DNA of 64,000 nt from Limnobacter sp. SAORIC-580 (GCF_013004065.1 NZ_CP053084.1:868001-932000); one strand, 5' to 3'; shown: positions 1 to 8,975, counted from the stretch's first letter. Notes: generated from the letters alone by a model not told the origin. Made by a program: numbers and translations.

Positions 1-2
1 TT

Positions 3-1058
3 GAAATGTTGAACCAGCTGTCGGCCACACAACTGGATGAGGACCAGGCGGAGTTGTTCCAAGACCTGGACAAAGCCAATATTGATGTCACCCGCAGCGT
101 AAAAATGCTGATGGATTATGCCGATAGTATGTTGGGCGAGTTGCAACTGGAAGAAGAGGAATTTGACTTGCGCGCGCTTTGGTTGGACCGCTTGAGATTG
201 GTGCAGCGTGCGCACCCCGGTCAAATCCACTTGCTGCAATTGCGTGAGGAATTCGATTTTGACCCTTTGGTGCTGGGCGACAAAATACGCATTGGTCGCA
301 TGATGCATGGTTTGATCGACAACGCCATGAAGTTTTCTGATGCCCACCAGATCAAGGTGCACATTGCATTCAAGGCTGAGCCTTGTGCAGAGCTTTATTT
401 TGAGGTCAGCGATGACGGAATCGGTATGTCCGATTCACTGATTCAATCGATTGGCCAGCCATTTGCCAATCAATCGGTGCGCCGCACCCGTGGGGGCGGT
501 GGCATGGGGGTGGGTTTTTACCTTACTCACAAATATCTTGAAATGATGGGCGGGCAGTTCTCATTGACAAGCCGGCAGGGCGAAGGCACATGCAGCAGTA
601 TTCAACTGCCACTTAAGTTGATGGGCCGGGCCAGTGCACAAGCGGTCTCTGCCGACAGTGCAGGGGGCGATTTGCCTTTGAGTAATTTGCGGCTTTTGCT
701 GGTGGAAGACGACCCCACTGTGGCGAAAATCAATGCCATTCGACTTCGCAAACTGGGTGCCCATGTGGTGGTGGCTGGCAATGGTCAAGTGGCCGTTGAA
801 ATGCTTCAGGACAAAAGCGTGGACATTGCCGCAATCCTGATGGACTTGCACATGCCCGTGATGGATGGTTTCAGCGCAACGCGCCACATTCGGGACATGG
901 TTGAGTATGTAAAAATTCCAATTGTGGCGGTGACTGCGGGTTCGCGTTTGGCTGAATATGCACGTGCCATGGCAGCAGGCATTGATGCCTTTTATTCCAA
1001 ACCCTTTGAGCCCAATGTATTGATTCAATACTTCAAGGCGCGTGGTGTTATTCGCTAG
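3..1058 (+). CDS. Hybrid sensor histidine kinase/response regulator, 5' end outside window
   Basis: C-terminal part of a hybrid two-component kinase. Numbering from the ATG at 6, the ATPase domain shows the N box (DNAMKF, about 105-110), the G1 box DDGIG (136-140) and a glycine-rich G2 box (about 163-170). A receiver domain follows from about 228, with acidic pair D235/D236, phospho-acceptor D280 in LMDLHMPVMDG, T310 and K332. No histidine phosphorylation box is visible and the frame is open to the left edge, so the ATG at 6 is probably internal and the sensor part lies upstream. The input signal cannot be told. It ends just before the hexR promoter. Confidence 0.85.
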   Translation, partial: EMLNQLSATQLDEDQAELFQDLDKANIDVTRSVKMLMDYADSMLGELQLEEEEFDLRALWLDRLRLVQRAHPGQIHLLQLREEFDFDPLVLGDKIRIGRMMHGLIDNAMKFSDAHQIKVHIAFKAEPCAELYFEVSDDGIGMSDSLIQSIGQPFANQSVRRTRGGGGMGVGFYLTHKYLEMMGGQFSLTSRQGEGTCSSIQLPLKLMGRASAQAVSADSAGGDLPLSNLRLLLVEDDPTVAKINAIRLRKLGAHVVVAGNGQVAVEMLQDKSVDIAAILMDLHMPVMDGFSATRHIRDMVEYVKIPIVAVTAGSRLAEYARAMAAGIDAFYSKPFEPNVLIQYFKARGVIR

Positions 1059-1063
1059 TACAA

Positions 1064-1078
1064 TGTAATTTTATTACT
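1064..1078 (+). promoter_or_regulatory. Candidate HexR operator
   Basis: The 15 bases TGTAATTTTATTACT match the known HexR palindrome TGTAAT-N3-ATTACA at all but the last base. The site lies 23 bases before the hexR start, which fits autoregulation. I see no comparable box before pgi. Confidence 0.65.
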
Positions 1079-1100
1079 TCGGGTTTAACCCGGCGTGTGC

Positions 1101-1955
1101 ATGAATTTACTTGATCGAATCCGCATGGAACTGGACCAGTTTTCCAGTGCTGAACAGGCAGTGGCACAGTTGGTGTTGAAAGACCCCAGTGGTTTTCAAA
1201 AAATGCCTGTGACTGAACTGGCCAAACGTGCAGGTGTCAGCAGCCCGTCGGTGGTGCGGTTTTGCCGCTCGCTGGGTTACGAAGGCTTAAGTGATTTCAA
1301 GTTGAAACTGGCCGCCAGTTTGAATGCAGGTGTGCCGTTCATTCACCAGTCGGTGAAAGCTGGCGACAGCGGTGAAACCCTGATTCAAAAAGTACTCGAC
1401 AATGCCATTCACACTCTGCGCACTTTTCGAAACACAGCCCCAGCCAAACCCATCGACAAAGCCACGCAACTGCTTGCAAAAACAATTGCCAAAAAAGGCC
1501 GGCTTGTTTTCTATGGGGTGGGCAATTCAGGCTTTGTGGCGCTGGATGCCGAGCACAAGTTTTTTAGAATGGGTTGCACAGCGCATGCCTACTCCGATGG
1601 GCACTTGCAAATTATGGCTGCATCCATGTTGAACAAGGGCGATTGCCTCATCATCATTTCAAATTCGGGCCGCAGTCAGGATTTGCTCGACGCCACGCAA
1701 ATTGCACGTGCAGCCGGTGCAAGTACCATTGCAATTACGGCGTCGGGTTCGCCTTTGGCACAGGCAGTGCAGGTACATATTCCAGCCGACCACGGTGAGT
1801 ACTATGAGCAGTACAGCCCCATGGTGTCGCGTTTGTTGCACCTGTGCGTGGTGGATGTACTGGCCACGCAAGTGGCCTTGCAACTGGGCGATTCAGTTCA
1901 GAAAAACATGGCACGCTTGAAGAAGAACCTGATCGACAGCCGTTACACCAAATAA
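1101..1955 (+). CDS. hexR: RpiR-family regulator HexR
   Basis: Regulator of central sugar metabolism (Entner-Doudoroff and related genes). Such proteins usually respond to 2-keto-3-deoxy-6-phosphogluconate. The N-terminal helix-turn-helix is clear (about residues 30-65, VTELAKRAGVSSPSVVRFC), followed by a SIS sugar-phosphate domain (about 130-250, with VFYGVGNSG and IIISNSGRSQD). The length of about 284 residues is normal for HexR. I chose the ATG at 1101; a GTG at 1095 in the same frame would add two residues. Its 3' end overlaps the convergent lactonase gene by 13 bases, leaving no room for a terminator. pgi and a sugar lactonase next door, and the HexR-like box upstream, support the call. 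Confidence 0.85.
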   Translation: MNLLDRIRMELDQFSSAEQAVAQLVLKDPSGFQKMPVTELAKRAGVSSPSVVRFCRSLGYEGLSDFKLKLAASLNAGVPFIHQSVKAGDSGETLIQKVLDNAIHTLRTFRNTAPAKPIDKATQLLAKTIAKKGRLVFYGVGNSGFVALDAEHKFFRMGCTAHAYSDGHLQIMAASMLNKGDCLIIISNSGRSQDLLDATQIARAAGASTIAITASGSPLAQAVQVHIPADHGEYYEQYSPMVSRLLHLCVVDVLATQVALQLGDSVQKNMARLKKNLIDSRYTK

Positions 1956-2839
1956 GCCGGATTGGCGAAATTTTCTGACAACGCTTTGAAGCCTGTTTCA
2001 CAGGCAATCAGGCTGGTGTTTTCGAAACCTGGCTTGTTGGGAAACTTCTCATCAGCCTGGGCTGAGCACACCAGCAACACATTGCCCTGTGCGCCGCCAA
2101 AGCAGGGCATGGTGGGCTTTGCCAAGGGCAGTTCAATGCTTTCAATGAATTCGCCGTGCTCGCTAAAGCGGTCCAGCCGGTAGCCCTCCAGAATGGCAAC
2201 CCAGTAGCTGCCATCGGCAGAAAAGCAAGCACCATCCGGTCGAGCAGTGCCCTCTGTGTATTGCTTGATCAATTGCCGATTGCTCAACTCACCGGTCTCG
2301 ATCGAATAATCAAATCGCCAAATGCATTTGTGCCGTGTGTCGCTCAGAAAAACCGAGTCCCCCAGGGGCGAAAAGGCAAGGCCATTGCCCACGATCAAAT
2401 CGTTTATCTTCAGCTTGGCTTGTCCCGCCTCAATACAATACAGGGCGGCAGTGGCCGGGCTGCGGGCATCAACCAGTGTGGATATCCATATTCGGCCCGC
2501 CTGGTCGGCGCCGCCGTCGTTGAAGCGGTGCTTGCTCGAATCGAAAGGAGCATTCAATTTCAGGGTGCAGGTGTCGCCCTCAATCAGCCAGCCACCTTGT
2601 CTGCCCAGTGCCACCCAAGTGTTTTTAGTCTCTGTGGGCAACACACAGCCTATTTCATCTGGCAAATGCAAGGTGCTTAATAACGTGGTGTTGTCCAATG
2701 CTGTGTTCAGCACATCGCTTTGATTCAAGCGGTACAGGGTACGCGTGTTGATGTCTACCCAAGCCCAGCCACCATGCGCATACCGTGGGCTTTCGGCCAG
2801 GCTGCAGGCAGGCAGTGGCAGGGCTTGCCAATTCATCAT
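1943..2839 (-). CDS. SMP-30/gluconolactonase family sugar lactonase
   Basis: Six-bladed beta-propeller of the SMP-30/regucalcin/gluconolactonase family, 298 residues, no signal peptide. Expected metal-ligand segments are present: AESPRY near the N-terminus, FNDGGAD in the middle, GNGLAFSP, and PDGACFSADGSYW. Members open sugar lactones such as glucono- or 6-phosphogluconolactone; the substrate here is not defined by sequence. The start overlaps the pgi stop by 4 bases (ATGA), so the two are translationally coupled. A role as the lactonase step beside pgi and hexR is an inference from neighbours. Confidence 0.8.
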   Translation of the reverse strand: MMNWQALPLPACSLAESPRYAHGGWAWVDINTRTLYRLNQSDVLNTALDNTTLLSTLHLPDEIGCVLPTETKNTWVALGRQGGWLIEGDTCTLKLNAPFDSSKHRFNDGGADQAGRIWISTLVDARSPATAALYCIEAGQAKLKINDLIVGNGLAFSPLGDSVFLSDTRHKCIWRFDYSIETGELSNRQLIKQYTEGTARPDGACFSADGSYWVAILEGYRLDRFSEHGEFIESIELPLAKPTMPCFGGAQGNVLLVCSAQADEKFPNKPGFENTSLIACETGFKALSENFANPAYLV

Positions 2840-4383
2840 GGCGCTGAATTTTTCAGGAAATGGTTGATCAGGTGTGCGGTCACCGGGTTCTCTGCCGGGG
2901 TGTGGCCGGGTGGCACGCTGTGTTCCAGTTGCTCTGCAATGCCCTTGCCCAATTCAACGCCCCACTGGTCAAAGGGATTGATGTTTTGCATGGCAGCCAG
3001 CGCTGCGGTGCGGTGTTCCCAAAGGCACAACAATGCGCCAAGCGAGTAGGGCGTTAGCGAATCGAGAAACACCATTTGAACCGGACGGTGCCCAGGACAC
3101 GATTTGAAATTGGTGGCTGTGTTGCTGAGCTCCTCGGGTGAGTTCAAGCGGCCCACCGAGAAAGCTTCAGACTGCGCCAAGGCATGCGAGAGCAACACTT
3201 GATGGGATTGGACTTCATCATGGTCGGGTTGTACCACTGCGATCAATTCAACCGAACTGGCAATTTTGCTTTGGTGCAGCATCTGGAAAAAAGCATGTTG
3301 CCCATTGGTGCCCACATCGCCCCACAAAATCGGGCAGGCGGGCTTGTCGAGCAACTCACCTTGGTTGTTCACGCCTTTGCCCAGCGATTCCATCCACAGT
3401 TGTTGAAGGTAGGGCACCAACTGGCTCAGGCGGGAATCGTAAGGGCTTAACATCAGCGATGCGGCACCGTGTTCCAGGTTGTACAGGTCGCTTAGCGCAA
3501 GAAGTGTGGGAATGCACTGGCTGGCCTTGCTTTGCAATACATGACCGTCCATCAAGGCGGCGCCTTCAAGCAGTTCATTGAACACCGGGTTGCCGTGCAC
3601 CATGCGCACACCAATCGATACGGGGCCCCACAGTGAATATCTACCGCCCACTGTTTCACTGAATTCAAACACCCGGTCCGCTGCCACGCCCAACTCGATT
3701 GCTTTGTTGGGTTTGCAGGTTGCGGCCACCAGCGCCTTGGGGCGGTACGCTGGCCCCGCAGCATCCAGCCACTTGAAAATATGCTGTGCGTTGTGCAAGG
3801 TTTCACGGGTTGAAAATGATTTGCTGGCAATCACGACCAAAGTGGTTTTCGGGTTCAGTGAGGCCAGCGCGGCTTTCATTTCATGGAAGTCCACATTGGC
3901 GGCAAACCGAATGTTCAGTGCGGGTGCTGCACCCAAATCCAGTTTGCTGAACACATCATTCAACAGCCGGGGGCCGAGGTCTGATCCACCAATGCCCAAA
4001 TGCAACACGCTGTCGTAGCGTTCTCCGTCGGGCGTGGTGTAGCGGCCCGAGCGCACCTGGTCAACAAAGGTTTCCATTTGCTGTTGCACTTGCCTGGTCA
4101 GCGCCAATTCATCGCGACCATTCACCACCAGCGAAACTGGTGAATGGTAGGCCTGCATGTTGCAGGCTGCTCGCAAGGCCCAATGGCCGGCAGGTCGGTG
4201 TTCTGTGCCATTGACCACTTCACCGCTGAACATGCGTTGAATGAAGGTGGACAAATGTTGATGTGCCTGTGTTTTTTCAAAGTTCAACACATGGCTGGCG
4301 CTGTAAAGCTGCCGATCCAGATTGATGTGAACAGGGCCAAGACTGCGGGATAGATAACCGGGGTTCAAAGCAGATGTGTTCAT
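2836..4383 (-). CDS. pgi: Glucose-6-phosphate isomerase
   Basis: Interconverts glucose 6-phosphate and fructose 6-phosphate in the cytoplasm. The 515-residue protein has the family hallmarks: HLGIGGSDLGPRL, the SKSFSTRETL phosphate-binding stretch, GGRYSLWGPVSIG, GVNNQGELLD, and the C-terminal signature NPFDQWGVELGKG. It is slightly shorter than the E. coli enzyme but intact. It is first in a two-gene unit with the SMP-30 lactonase and lies just downstream of the exbD terminator, so its own promoter must sit in or close to 4384-4478. No HexR box is apparent there. Confidence 0.95.
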   Translation of the reverse strand: MNTSALNPGYLSRSLGPVHINLDRQLYSASHVLNFEKTQAHQHLSTFIQRMFSGEVVNGTEHRPAGHWALRAACNMQAYHSPVSLVVNGRDELALTRQVQQQMETFVDQVRSGRYTTPDGERYDSVLHLGIGGSDLGPRLLNDVFSKLDLGAAPALNIRFAANVDFHEMKAALASLNPKTTLVVIASKSFSTRETLHNAQHIFKWLDAAGPAYRPKALVAATCKPNKAIELGVAADRVFEFSETVGGRYSLWGPVSIGVRMVHGNPVFNELLEGAALMDGHVLQSKASQCIPTLLALSDLYNLEHGAASLMLSPYDSRLSQLVPYLQQLWMESLGKGVNNQGELLDKPACPILWGDVGTNGQHAFFQMLHQSKIASSVELIAVVQPDHDEVQSHQVLLSHALAQSEAFSVGRLNSPEELSNTATNFKSCPGHRPVQMVFLDSLTPYSLGALLCLWEHRTAALAAMQNINPFDQWGVELGKGIAEQLEHSVPPGHTPAENPVTAHLINHFLKNSAP

Positions 4384-4395
4384 GAATATGGCAAT

Positions 4396-4427
4396 AAAAA
4401 AAGGCGTTGAATAATCGCTTCAACGCC
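4396..4427 (-). terminator. Rho-independent terminator after exbD
   Basis: On the minus strand GGCGTTGA pairs with TCAACGCC around a 9-base loop and is followed by seven T residues. It closes the tonB-exbB-exbD transcript and separates it from pgi. Confidence 0.85.
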
Positions 4428-4478
4428 CAGTTTCGCATGACTTCAAGAAAGTGTGTTTACTCTGCTCACAAATTTGAA

Positions 4479-4892
4479 TCAGGGTGTGCTTTGGGGTTCA
4501 GTCATGAAGCCCAGTTTCTCGACGCCTGCACGTTGTGCAGCGGCCATGACTTGCACCACTTTTTCGTACTCCACCGCTTTGTCGCCCTGAATTCGCAACT
4601 CGGGCTGTTTCTCTTGCTGCGCCACAGCCTGCAAGCGAAGCTCCAGGTTCTCAAAAGTCAGTGTTTCATCGTTCCACATCAGGCTGCCGTCGCGTTGCAC
4701 GGTGAGTGTGACCACATCGGGTTTCACCTCCGTGGGTTGCTGGCTGGCCTGCGGCAAATCAACTTTCACCGAATGCGTAATCACCGGCACGGTGATGATG
4801 AAAATAATCAGCAGCACCAACATCACGTCCACCAAGGGCGTCATGTTGATTTCACTCATTTCCTGCTGATCGTCGTAAGAATTGAACGACAT
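4479..4892 (-). CDS. exbD: Biopolymer transport protein ExbD
   Basis: Small inner-membrane subunit of the TonB energy-transducing complex. The 137-residue protein has a short cytoplasmic N-terminus, one transmembrane helix (about 20-42) with the essential aspartate in PLVDVMLVLLIIF, and a periplasmic C-terminal domain. It lies 3 bases after exbB and is last in the tonB-exbB-exbD operon, followed by a terminator. Three of the window's TonB-dependent receptors lie within 15 kb and are plausible clients. Confidence 0.93.
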   Translation of the reverse strand: MSFNSYDDQQEMSEINMTPLVDVMLVLLIIFIITVPVITHSVKVDLPQASQQPTEVKPDVVTLTVQRDGSLMWNDETLTFENLELRLQAVAQQEKQPELRIQGDKAVEYEKVVQVMAAAQRAGVEKLGFMTEPQSTP

Positions 4893-4895
4893 GGC

Positions 4896-5615
4896 TTACG
4901 CCTCCTTTTTCAAGGGCATGGTGCGCACTGCAGAGTCTTTCTGCATGGGTGAGCCGGTCAGGAAATAGGCATGCAACTGGCGTGCAAATCGGTTCAGCTT
5001 GCTCAGCAATCCTTTGTTGGCGCGGGTCAGTGCGTTGTAGCCCAACACGGCCGGAATGGCCACTGCCAGGCCAAATGCAGTCATGATCAAGGCCTCGCCC
5101 ACCGGGCCGGCTACTTTGTCGATACTGGCCTGGCCTGAAACACCAATGCCCACCAGCGCATGGTAAATGCCCCACACCGTACCGAACAGGCCAACAAACG
5201 GGGCTGTAGAACCCACGGAAGCCAAAATGGACAGACCAGATTGCAGCTTTTCAGCGGCTTCATCCATGGCGCCGCGCAGCGCTTCGCTGAGCCAGTCGGC
5301 CAGGCTGATTTGCCCGTGCAGGTCGTCTTTGTTCGTGCTGTGATGGTTCACAGCCGCCTGGCCCTCGATCGCCATGTGGTGAAACGGGTTGCCGGTGTCT
5401 TTGCCCAGCACCTGAAGACCTTCTGCAAAGCTGTGGGTGTGCCAGAACTTGTCGACTGCGCCCACATTTTTACGCAGGCGATACAGGCGAATGCTGCGGG
5501 TGATGATGACGTACCAGGACGCAATCGACATGATCAACAGCAGCAGTGCCACGCTTTTGATGACCCAGTCACCTTGGGCCCACATGGCGGCCATACCGTA
5601 AGGGTTGTTTTCCAT
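4896..5615 (-). CDS. exbB: Biopolymer transport protein ExbB
   Basis: Proton-channel subunit of the TonB complex, MotA/TolQ/ExbB family, 239 residues. Three hydrophobic stretches are visible: near residues 18-38, at about 130-155 (TAPFVGLFGTVWGIYHAL) and at about 175-200 (EALIMTAFGLAVAIPAVLGYNAL). The last two carry the conserved glycine and threonine pattern of the channel. It sits between tonB and exbD in a gene order typical of beta-proteobacteria. Confidence 0.93.
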   Translation of the reverse strand: MENNPYGMAAMWAQGDWVIKSVALLLLIMSIASWYVIITRSIRLYRLRKNVGAVDKFWHTHSFAEGLQVLGKDTGNPFHHMAIEGQAAVNHHSTNKDDLHGQISLADWLSEALRGAMDEAAEKLQSGLSILASVGSTAPFVGLFGTVWGIYHALVGIGVSGQASIDKVAGPVGEALIMTAFGLAVAIPAVLGYNALTRANKGLLSKLNRFARQLHAYFLTGSPMQKDSAVRTMPLKKEA

Positions 5616-5645
5616 TTCAATAAACCTCGCTTAAATTCAATGTTC

Positions 5646-6362
5646 TCAGTTATTCAATACGAAAGAAACCGGTTGTACATACCAAAACGGAATTGGTTTG
5701 TCGCCACGCTTGGCGGGCACGTACTTCCAGGTTTTCACAGCCTGAAGGGCTGCGTTGTCCAGTCGCGGAAAGCCGCTTGAGCGGTTCAATTTGATTTCTC
5801 CCACGCTGCCATCGGGAAGAATGTACACATCCAGCATCACCCGGCCTTGCTCACCCAGCCTGCGTGAAAGCGCCGGGTATTGGGGGGCAGGGTTGTTCAG
5901 GTGCGCAGCGTCGGTACGTGGTGGCGTTACAGGTGCAGGTGCCTCCGGCGCAGGCGTGGCCTGTTGCACTGGCGGGGCGGGTGGTGCAGGTGCAGCCGGG
6001 GCCGCTTGTTGCACGGGTTCCGGAGCCACTTCACGCACGGGCTCAGGCTTTGGTGTTGGCTTGGGTGTCGGTTTGGCGACAGGCTTTGGCGTGGGCACGG
6101 GTTTTGGTTCCGGCTTGGGCGGAGGTGGTACAGGCTTGGGTGGCGGTGGTGCAGGCTCTGGTTCGGGCGCCACCAATACACCCACCACACTGGGTGGCGT
6201 AATAACTGGTTCGCTGATGCTGAGTTGTTGCGCCGCCCAAACCAAACCCAGCACGTGCAACAGCACCACACCTGCGAAGGTGACGGTGTTGCTGATTGTT
6301 TGCGTGTTGTTGCTCAAAGGAGCACTCATTGGAACGGACATGGTGTTCAACGTTGTGTTCAT
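5646..6362 (-). CDS. tonB: Energy transducer TonB
   Basis: Spans the periplasm to energise outer-membrane receptors. The 238-residue protein has an N-terminal membrane anchor (about 28-48), a long proline/lysine-rich spacer (about 65-150, repeated PKP and PPP units, then proline/alanine-rich) and a C-terminal TonB fold starting near NNPAPQYPALSRRLGEQG with the YILPDGSVG and LDNAALQAVKTWKY signatures. First gene of the operon; a Fur-like box lies 70 bases upstream. The opposite strand carries long open frames here only because of the repetitive proline codons. Confidence 0.93.
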   Translation of the reverse strand: MNTTLNTMSVPMSAPLSNNTQTISNTVTFAGVVLLHVLGLVWAAQQLSISEPVITPPSVVGVLVAPEPEPAPPPPKPVPPPPKPEPKPVPTPKPVAKPTPKPTPKPEPVREVAPEPVQQAAPAAPAPPAPPVQQATPAPEAPAPVTPPRTDAAHLNNPAPQYPALSRRLGEQGRVMLDVYILPDGSVGEIKLNRSSGFPRLDNAALQAVKTWKYVPAKRGDKPIPFWYVQPVSFVLNN

Positions 6363-6431
6363 TGAGTCAATTGCTTCGATCTTGCTTGCTGACTATTGAA
6401 TCAGCAAGCAATTTTCATGCACTCCAATTTT

Positions 6432-6450
6432 GTGAATGAGAATTAATATC
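6432..6450 (-). promoter_or_regulatory. Fur-like box before tonB
   Basis: GTGAATGAGAATTAATATC matches the 19-base Fur consensus (GATAATGATAATCATTATC) at 14 positions by hand alignment. It lies 70 bases before tonB. The receptor at 6477-8672 ends next to it, so it serves tonB-exbB-exbD. Confidence 0.65.
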
Positions 6451-6476
6451 AAAAAGAGTGTAGCAGATCTTCACGA

Positions 6477-8672
6477 TTAAAATTCAACCGACAGGCTCAC
6501 ATTGACTGTTCTTGGTGTGCTGGTGCCCACGCGCACTGCACCGAATGAGTCGGTGGTGGTGCCTGCCTGTGCAAAGTTGTACTCTTCATCGGTGATATTT
6601 TTCAGGTTCAGCTGCACTTTCCAGCCGTCCGCCTTGTAATACGCCAAGGCGTCCAGTTGCGCCCAGCCATCGTATTTGGCCCGGTTTTCTGTAGATACAA
6701 ACGAACCGGTTTGGGCAAACACGCCAAGCCCCAGCCCCAAGCCCTTGTATTGGCCGCGCTGCACTTCATACACGCCGAACAAACTACCAGAATGTTCGGG
6801 AATGCCGGGCAGGGCATTGCCTTCCTGGCCAGCCAAAGAAGGATCAACCGCCACGAGTTGGTTGTCCAGATAAGCGTAACCGGCAACCACGCGGAAAGAG
6901 TCATTGACCTTGCCGATTGCTTGAATGTCAAAGCCCAGGGTTTGGGTTTCGCCCAGGTTGGTGGACCATTGTTCCCCTGCTGGCAAACCAGACGACGCCG
7001 GGTCGGTAACGGCCACATCGGTTTTGCGCAAATCAAAAATTGCGGCGGTAATATCCAGCTGCTTGTTCAACAACTGTTTTTTGATACCCAATTCATACTG
7101 CTCGGTGCGTTCCGGGTCCAGCGGTGCACCGCCAATGCCGTTGCCCGTTGCGGGGTTAAAGCCTGTGGCAGTGGTTGGGGTAAAACCTTTGGCCCAACTG
7201 CCGTAGTACGACAAGGTGTTGGTGGCCTTGTACACCAGCCCGAATCGGGGGGATACATCGTCGCTGTCCACATTGGCCTGGCGATCTTCAAATTGGGTGC
7301 TGCGCAAACCGGCCAGCAGGTTCCATTTCTCGCCAATTGAAATCAGGTCTTGAATCACCAAACCTTGTTGGCGCGCACTGCTTCCGCCTTGGGTGAATGG
7401 GCCAACGACCACACCCCCAGGTGGAATGCCGCTGTATTGCCCGGTATTGACGTTGTAAGTAATTTGGGTGCCCGATGCAGAAATGGTGTTGTTTACAATG
7501 CGTTCATAGTCGCCTTGTAACAGGAATTTGTGGCCGATGGTTTGCCCAAACAATGTGCCGCCATCGAGTTGCCACTGGTACTTCAGCACCATGCTGTCGC
7601 TTTCGCCCTGGCCACCCTGTTGCGAAGCACGAATGGCCACATCGCCATTGTCTGCAACCACTTGCATATTGGGGCCAAGTGCTCTCGGGCTGGAGTCAAA
7701 CAGGGTTTTGTCGACGCGGGTGCGTGAATAGTTGGCAGTGACCGACGAGCCATTGTCAAAGAAGTGTTCGGCCAGCAAGGCGAATCGATTGTAGTCGCTT
7801 TCGGTGTTTTCGTTCCAGCCGGGAATGCCATAGAACTGGGTGCCGTTCAGGCGACCGCTGTAGGAATAGCCCGTGGCATTGTTGCCGTCGAGTACCTGGC
7901 CACGGTCTTGGGTGTAAGTGTCGGTGATGTATTCGTATTGCGCTGTAACCAGTGTTTGTGGACTCAGCTTCCAGGTCAACGAGGGTGCCACAAGCTGTCG
8001 ATCCCGGACCGTGAAGTCACGGTGACTACCGCTGTCCTCGGACGACACAATGAGTCGGTAAGCGAAGGTATCGCTCAGCGGCCCTGTGAAATCCGCCTCG
8101 ACGCGGTAATAGTCGTCGCTACCGGCAATCACTTCGGCAGCACGGTACTCGGTGAATTTTGGTTTCTTGGTGACATAGTTGATGACACCGCCCGGTTCGC
8201 CTTGGCCGTACAGAATGGCAGCCGGGCCCTTCAATATGTCGTAACGCTCAATGTTGGCGGTTTCAGTGGTGGCAATGTTGGTGGCATTGAACACGTTGTT
8301 GATACGTGCGCCGTCTTTGTAAAGCGATTGGGAGGCATCGAAACCGCGTATTGAAAATTTTTCCTCGCCGCCGTTGCCCTGTTTGAACTTGGTGACCCCG
8401 GCCACGTTTCGCAATGCGTCTTCCACATTGTTGACTTGCTGGTCTTCCAGAATATCGATTGGGATGCTGATGGTGGTCAGCGGTGTGCTCATTGGGTCTG
8501 CTTCAAAGCCCAAGGCTGTGTTGGTGGTCGGCTCTTTGTAAACGCGTTCAAACCCGGTGACCTGAACTTCTTGAAGTGTGGTTGTTTGATTTTGTTGAGT
8601 ACTTTGTGACCATGCAGCCGGGTGACAACCTACAGCTGCGCCAATCGCCACGACCAGCGCGCGTTTTTTCAT
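6477..8672 (-). CDS. TonB-dependent siderophore receptor
   Basis: Outer-membrane ferric-siderophore receptor, 731 residues from the ATG at 8672. That start is preferred because AAAGGA lies 8 bases before it and a signal peptide follows at once (MKKRALVVAIGAAVG, cut near AWSQ). The plug domain (about 45-190) has the FSIRGFDASQSLYKDG and DILKGPAAILYGQGEPGGVIN signatures; the barrel ends with the expected aromatic terminus SVEF. There is no N-terminal signalling domain. The ligand cannot be read from sequence; the plug resembles hydroxamate/catecholate receptors. Upstream lie a structured leader and a Fur-like box. tonB-exbBD follows on the same strand. Confidence 0.9.
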   Translation of the reverse strand: MKKRALVVAIGAAVGCHPAAWSQSTQQNQTTTLQEVQVTGFERVYKEPTTNTALGFEADPMSTPLTTISIPIDILEDQQVNNVEDALRNVAGVTKFKQGNGGEEKFSIRGFDASQSLYKDGARINNVFNATNIATTETANIERYDILKGPAAILYGQGEPGGVINYVTKKPKFTEYRAAEVIAGSDDYYRVEADFTGPLSDTFAYRLIVSSEDSGSHRDFTVRDRQLVAPSLTWKLSPQTLVTAQYEYITDTYTQDRGQVLDGNNATGYSYSGRLNGTQFYGIPGWNENTESDYNRFALLAEHFFDNGSSVTANYSRTRVDKTLFDSSPRALGPNMQVVADNGDVAIRASQQGGQGESDSMVLKYQWQLDGGTLFGQTIGHKFLLQGDYERIVNNTISASGTQITYNVNTGQYSGIPPGGVVVGPFTQGGSSARQQGLVIQDLISIGEKWNLLAGLRSTQFEDRQANVDSDDVSPRFGLVYKATNTLSYYGSWAKGFTPTTATGFNPATGNGIGGAPLDPERTEQYELGIKKQLLNKQLDITAAIFDLRKTDVAVTDPASSGLPAGEQWSTNLGETQTLGFDIQAIGKVNDSFRVVAGYAYLDNQLVAVDPSLAGQEGNALPGIPEHSGSLFGVYEVQRGQYKGLGLGLGVFAQTGSFVSTENRAKYDGWAQLDALAYYKADGWKVQLNLKNITDEEYNFAQAGTTTDSFGAVRVGTSTPRTVNVSLSVEF

Positions 8673-8733
8673 GACAGCAATCCTTTGAGATAAAAGATGC
8701 ACTGGCTTGCGGCGGCTGGCTGGTGCGGAAGGG

Positions 8734-8827
8734 TCTTTCCGAGCGAGGAAGGCCTACCGGTGAGGATGCCAACTGTTGCGAAGAAGGAGATTGATCGGTA
8801 GACCCACGGCAATCTCACTCGGAAAGA
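8734..8827 (-). ncRNA. Structured 5' leader of the siderophore receptor mRNA (candidate cis-regulatory RNA)
   Basis: On the minus strand, 8827-8814 can pair with 8747-8734 over 14 base pairs, and inside it 8804-8796 pairs with 8759-8751 over 9 base pairs. Each stem has one non-Watson-Crick pair. Both are G-U on the minus strand but would be C-A on the plus strand, which points to function as minus-strand RNA in the receptor leader. The apical part is about 36 bases, and 61 bases separate the stem from the start codon. It is no riboswitch class I recognise. This is most of the 300-base gap between the receptor and bfr. Confidence 0.55.
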
Positions 8828-8834
8828 TTGAAAC

Positions 8835-8853
8835 GAGAAGTGTTCTCATTATT
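8835..8853 (-). promoter_or_regulatory. Fur-like box before the siderophore receptor
   Basis: GAGAAGTGTTCTCATTATT agrees with the Fur consensus at 12 of 19 positions and overlaps an A/T-rich stretch (about 8850-8857) that could be the -10 of a minus-strand promoter. Transcription would then start just before the structured leader. Confidence 0.45.
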
Positions 8854-8975
8854 ATTTAGCTTTTTGATTTTGGCAAGTGTTTTTTAAGAGGCGCACCAGA
8901 AAAGGGTTTCGGCTGCCTTGGCCCGCGTTGTACACTGTGACTTGAGTTGATTTTTGAATGCAAGGGAGAAGAACA

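Noticed and set aside
6040..6180. Tandem repeats in DNA coding for PKP/PPP units of TonB
   Set aside because: These are explained by the protein's proline-rich spacer, normal for TonB.
5755..6399. Plus-strand frame of 214 residues opposite tonB, glycine/threonine rich
   Set aside because: It is the antisense of the proline/lysine-rich TonB spacer; composition is explained by reversed proline codons and there is no ribosome site.
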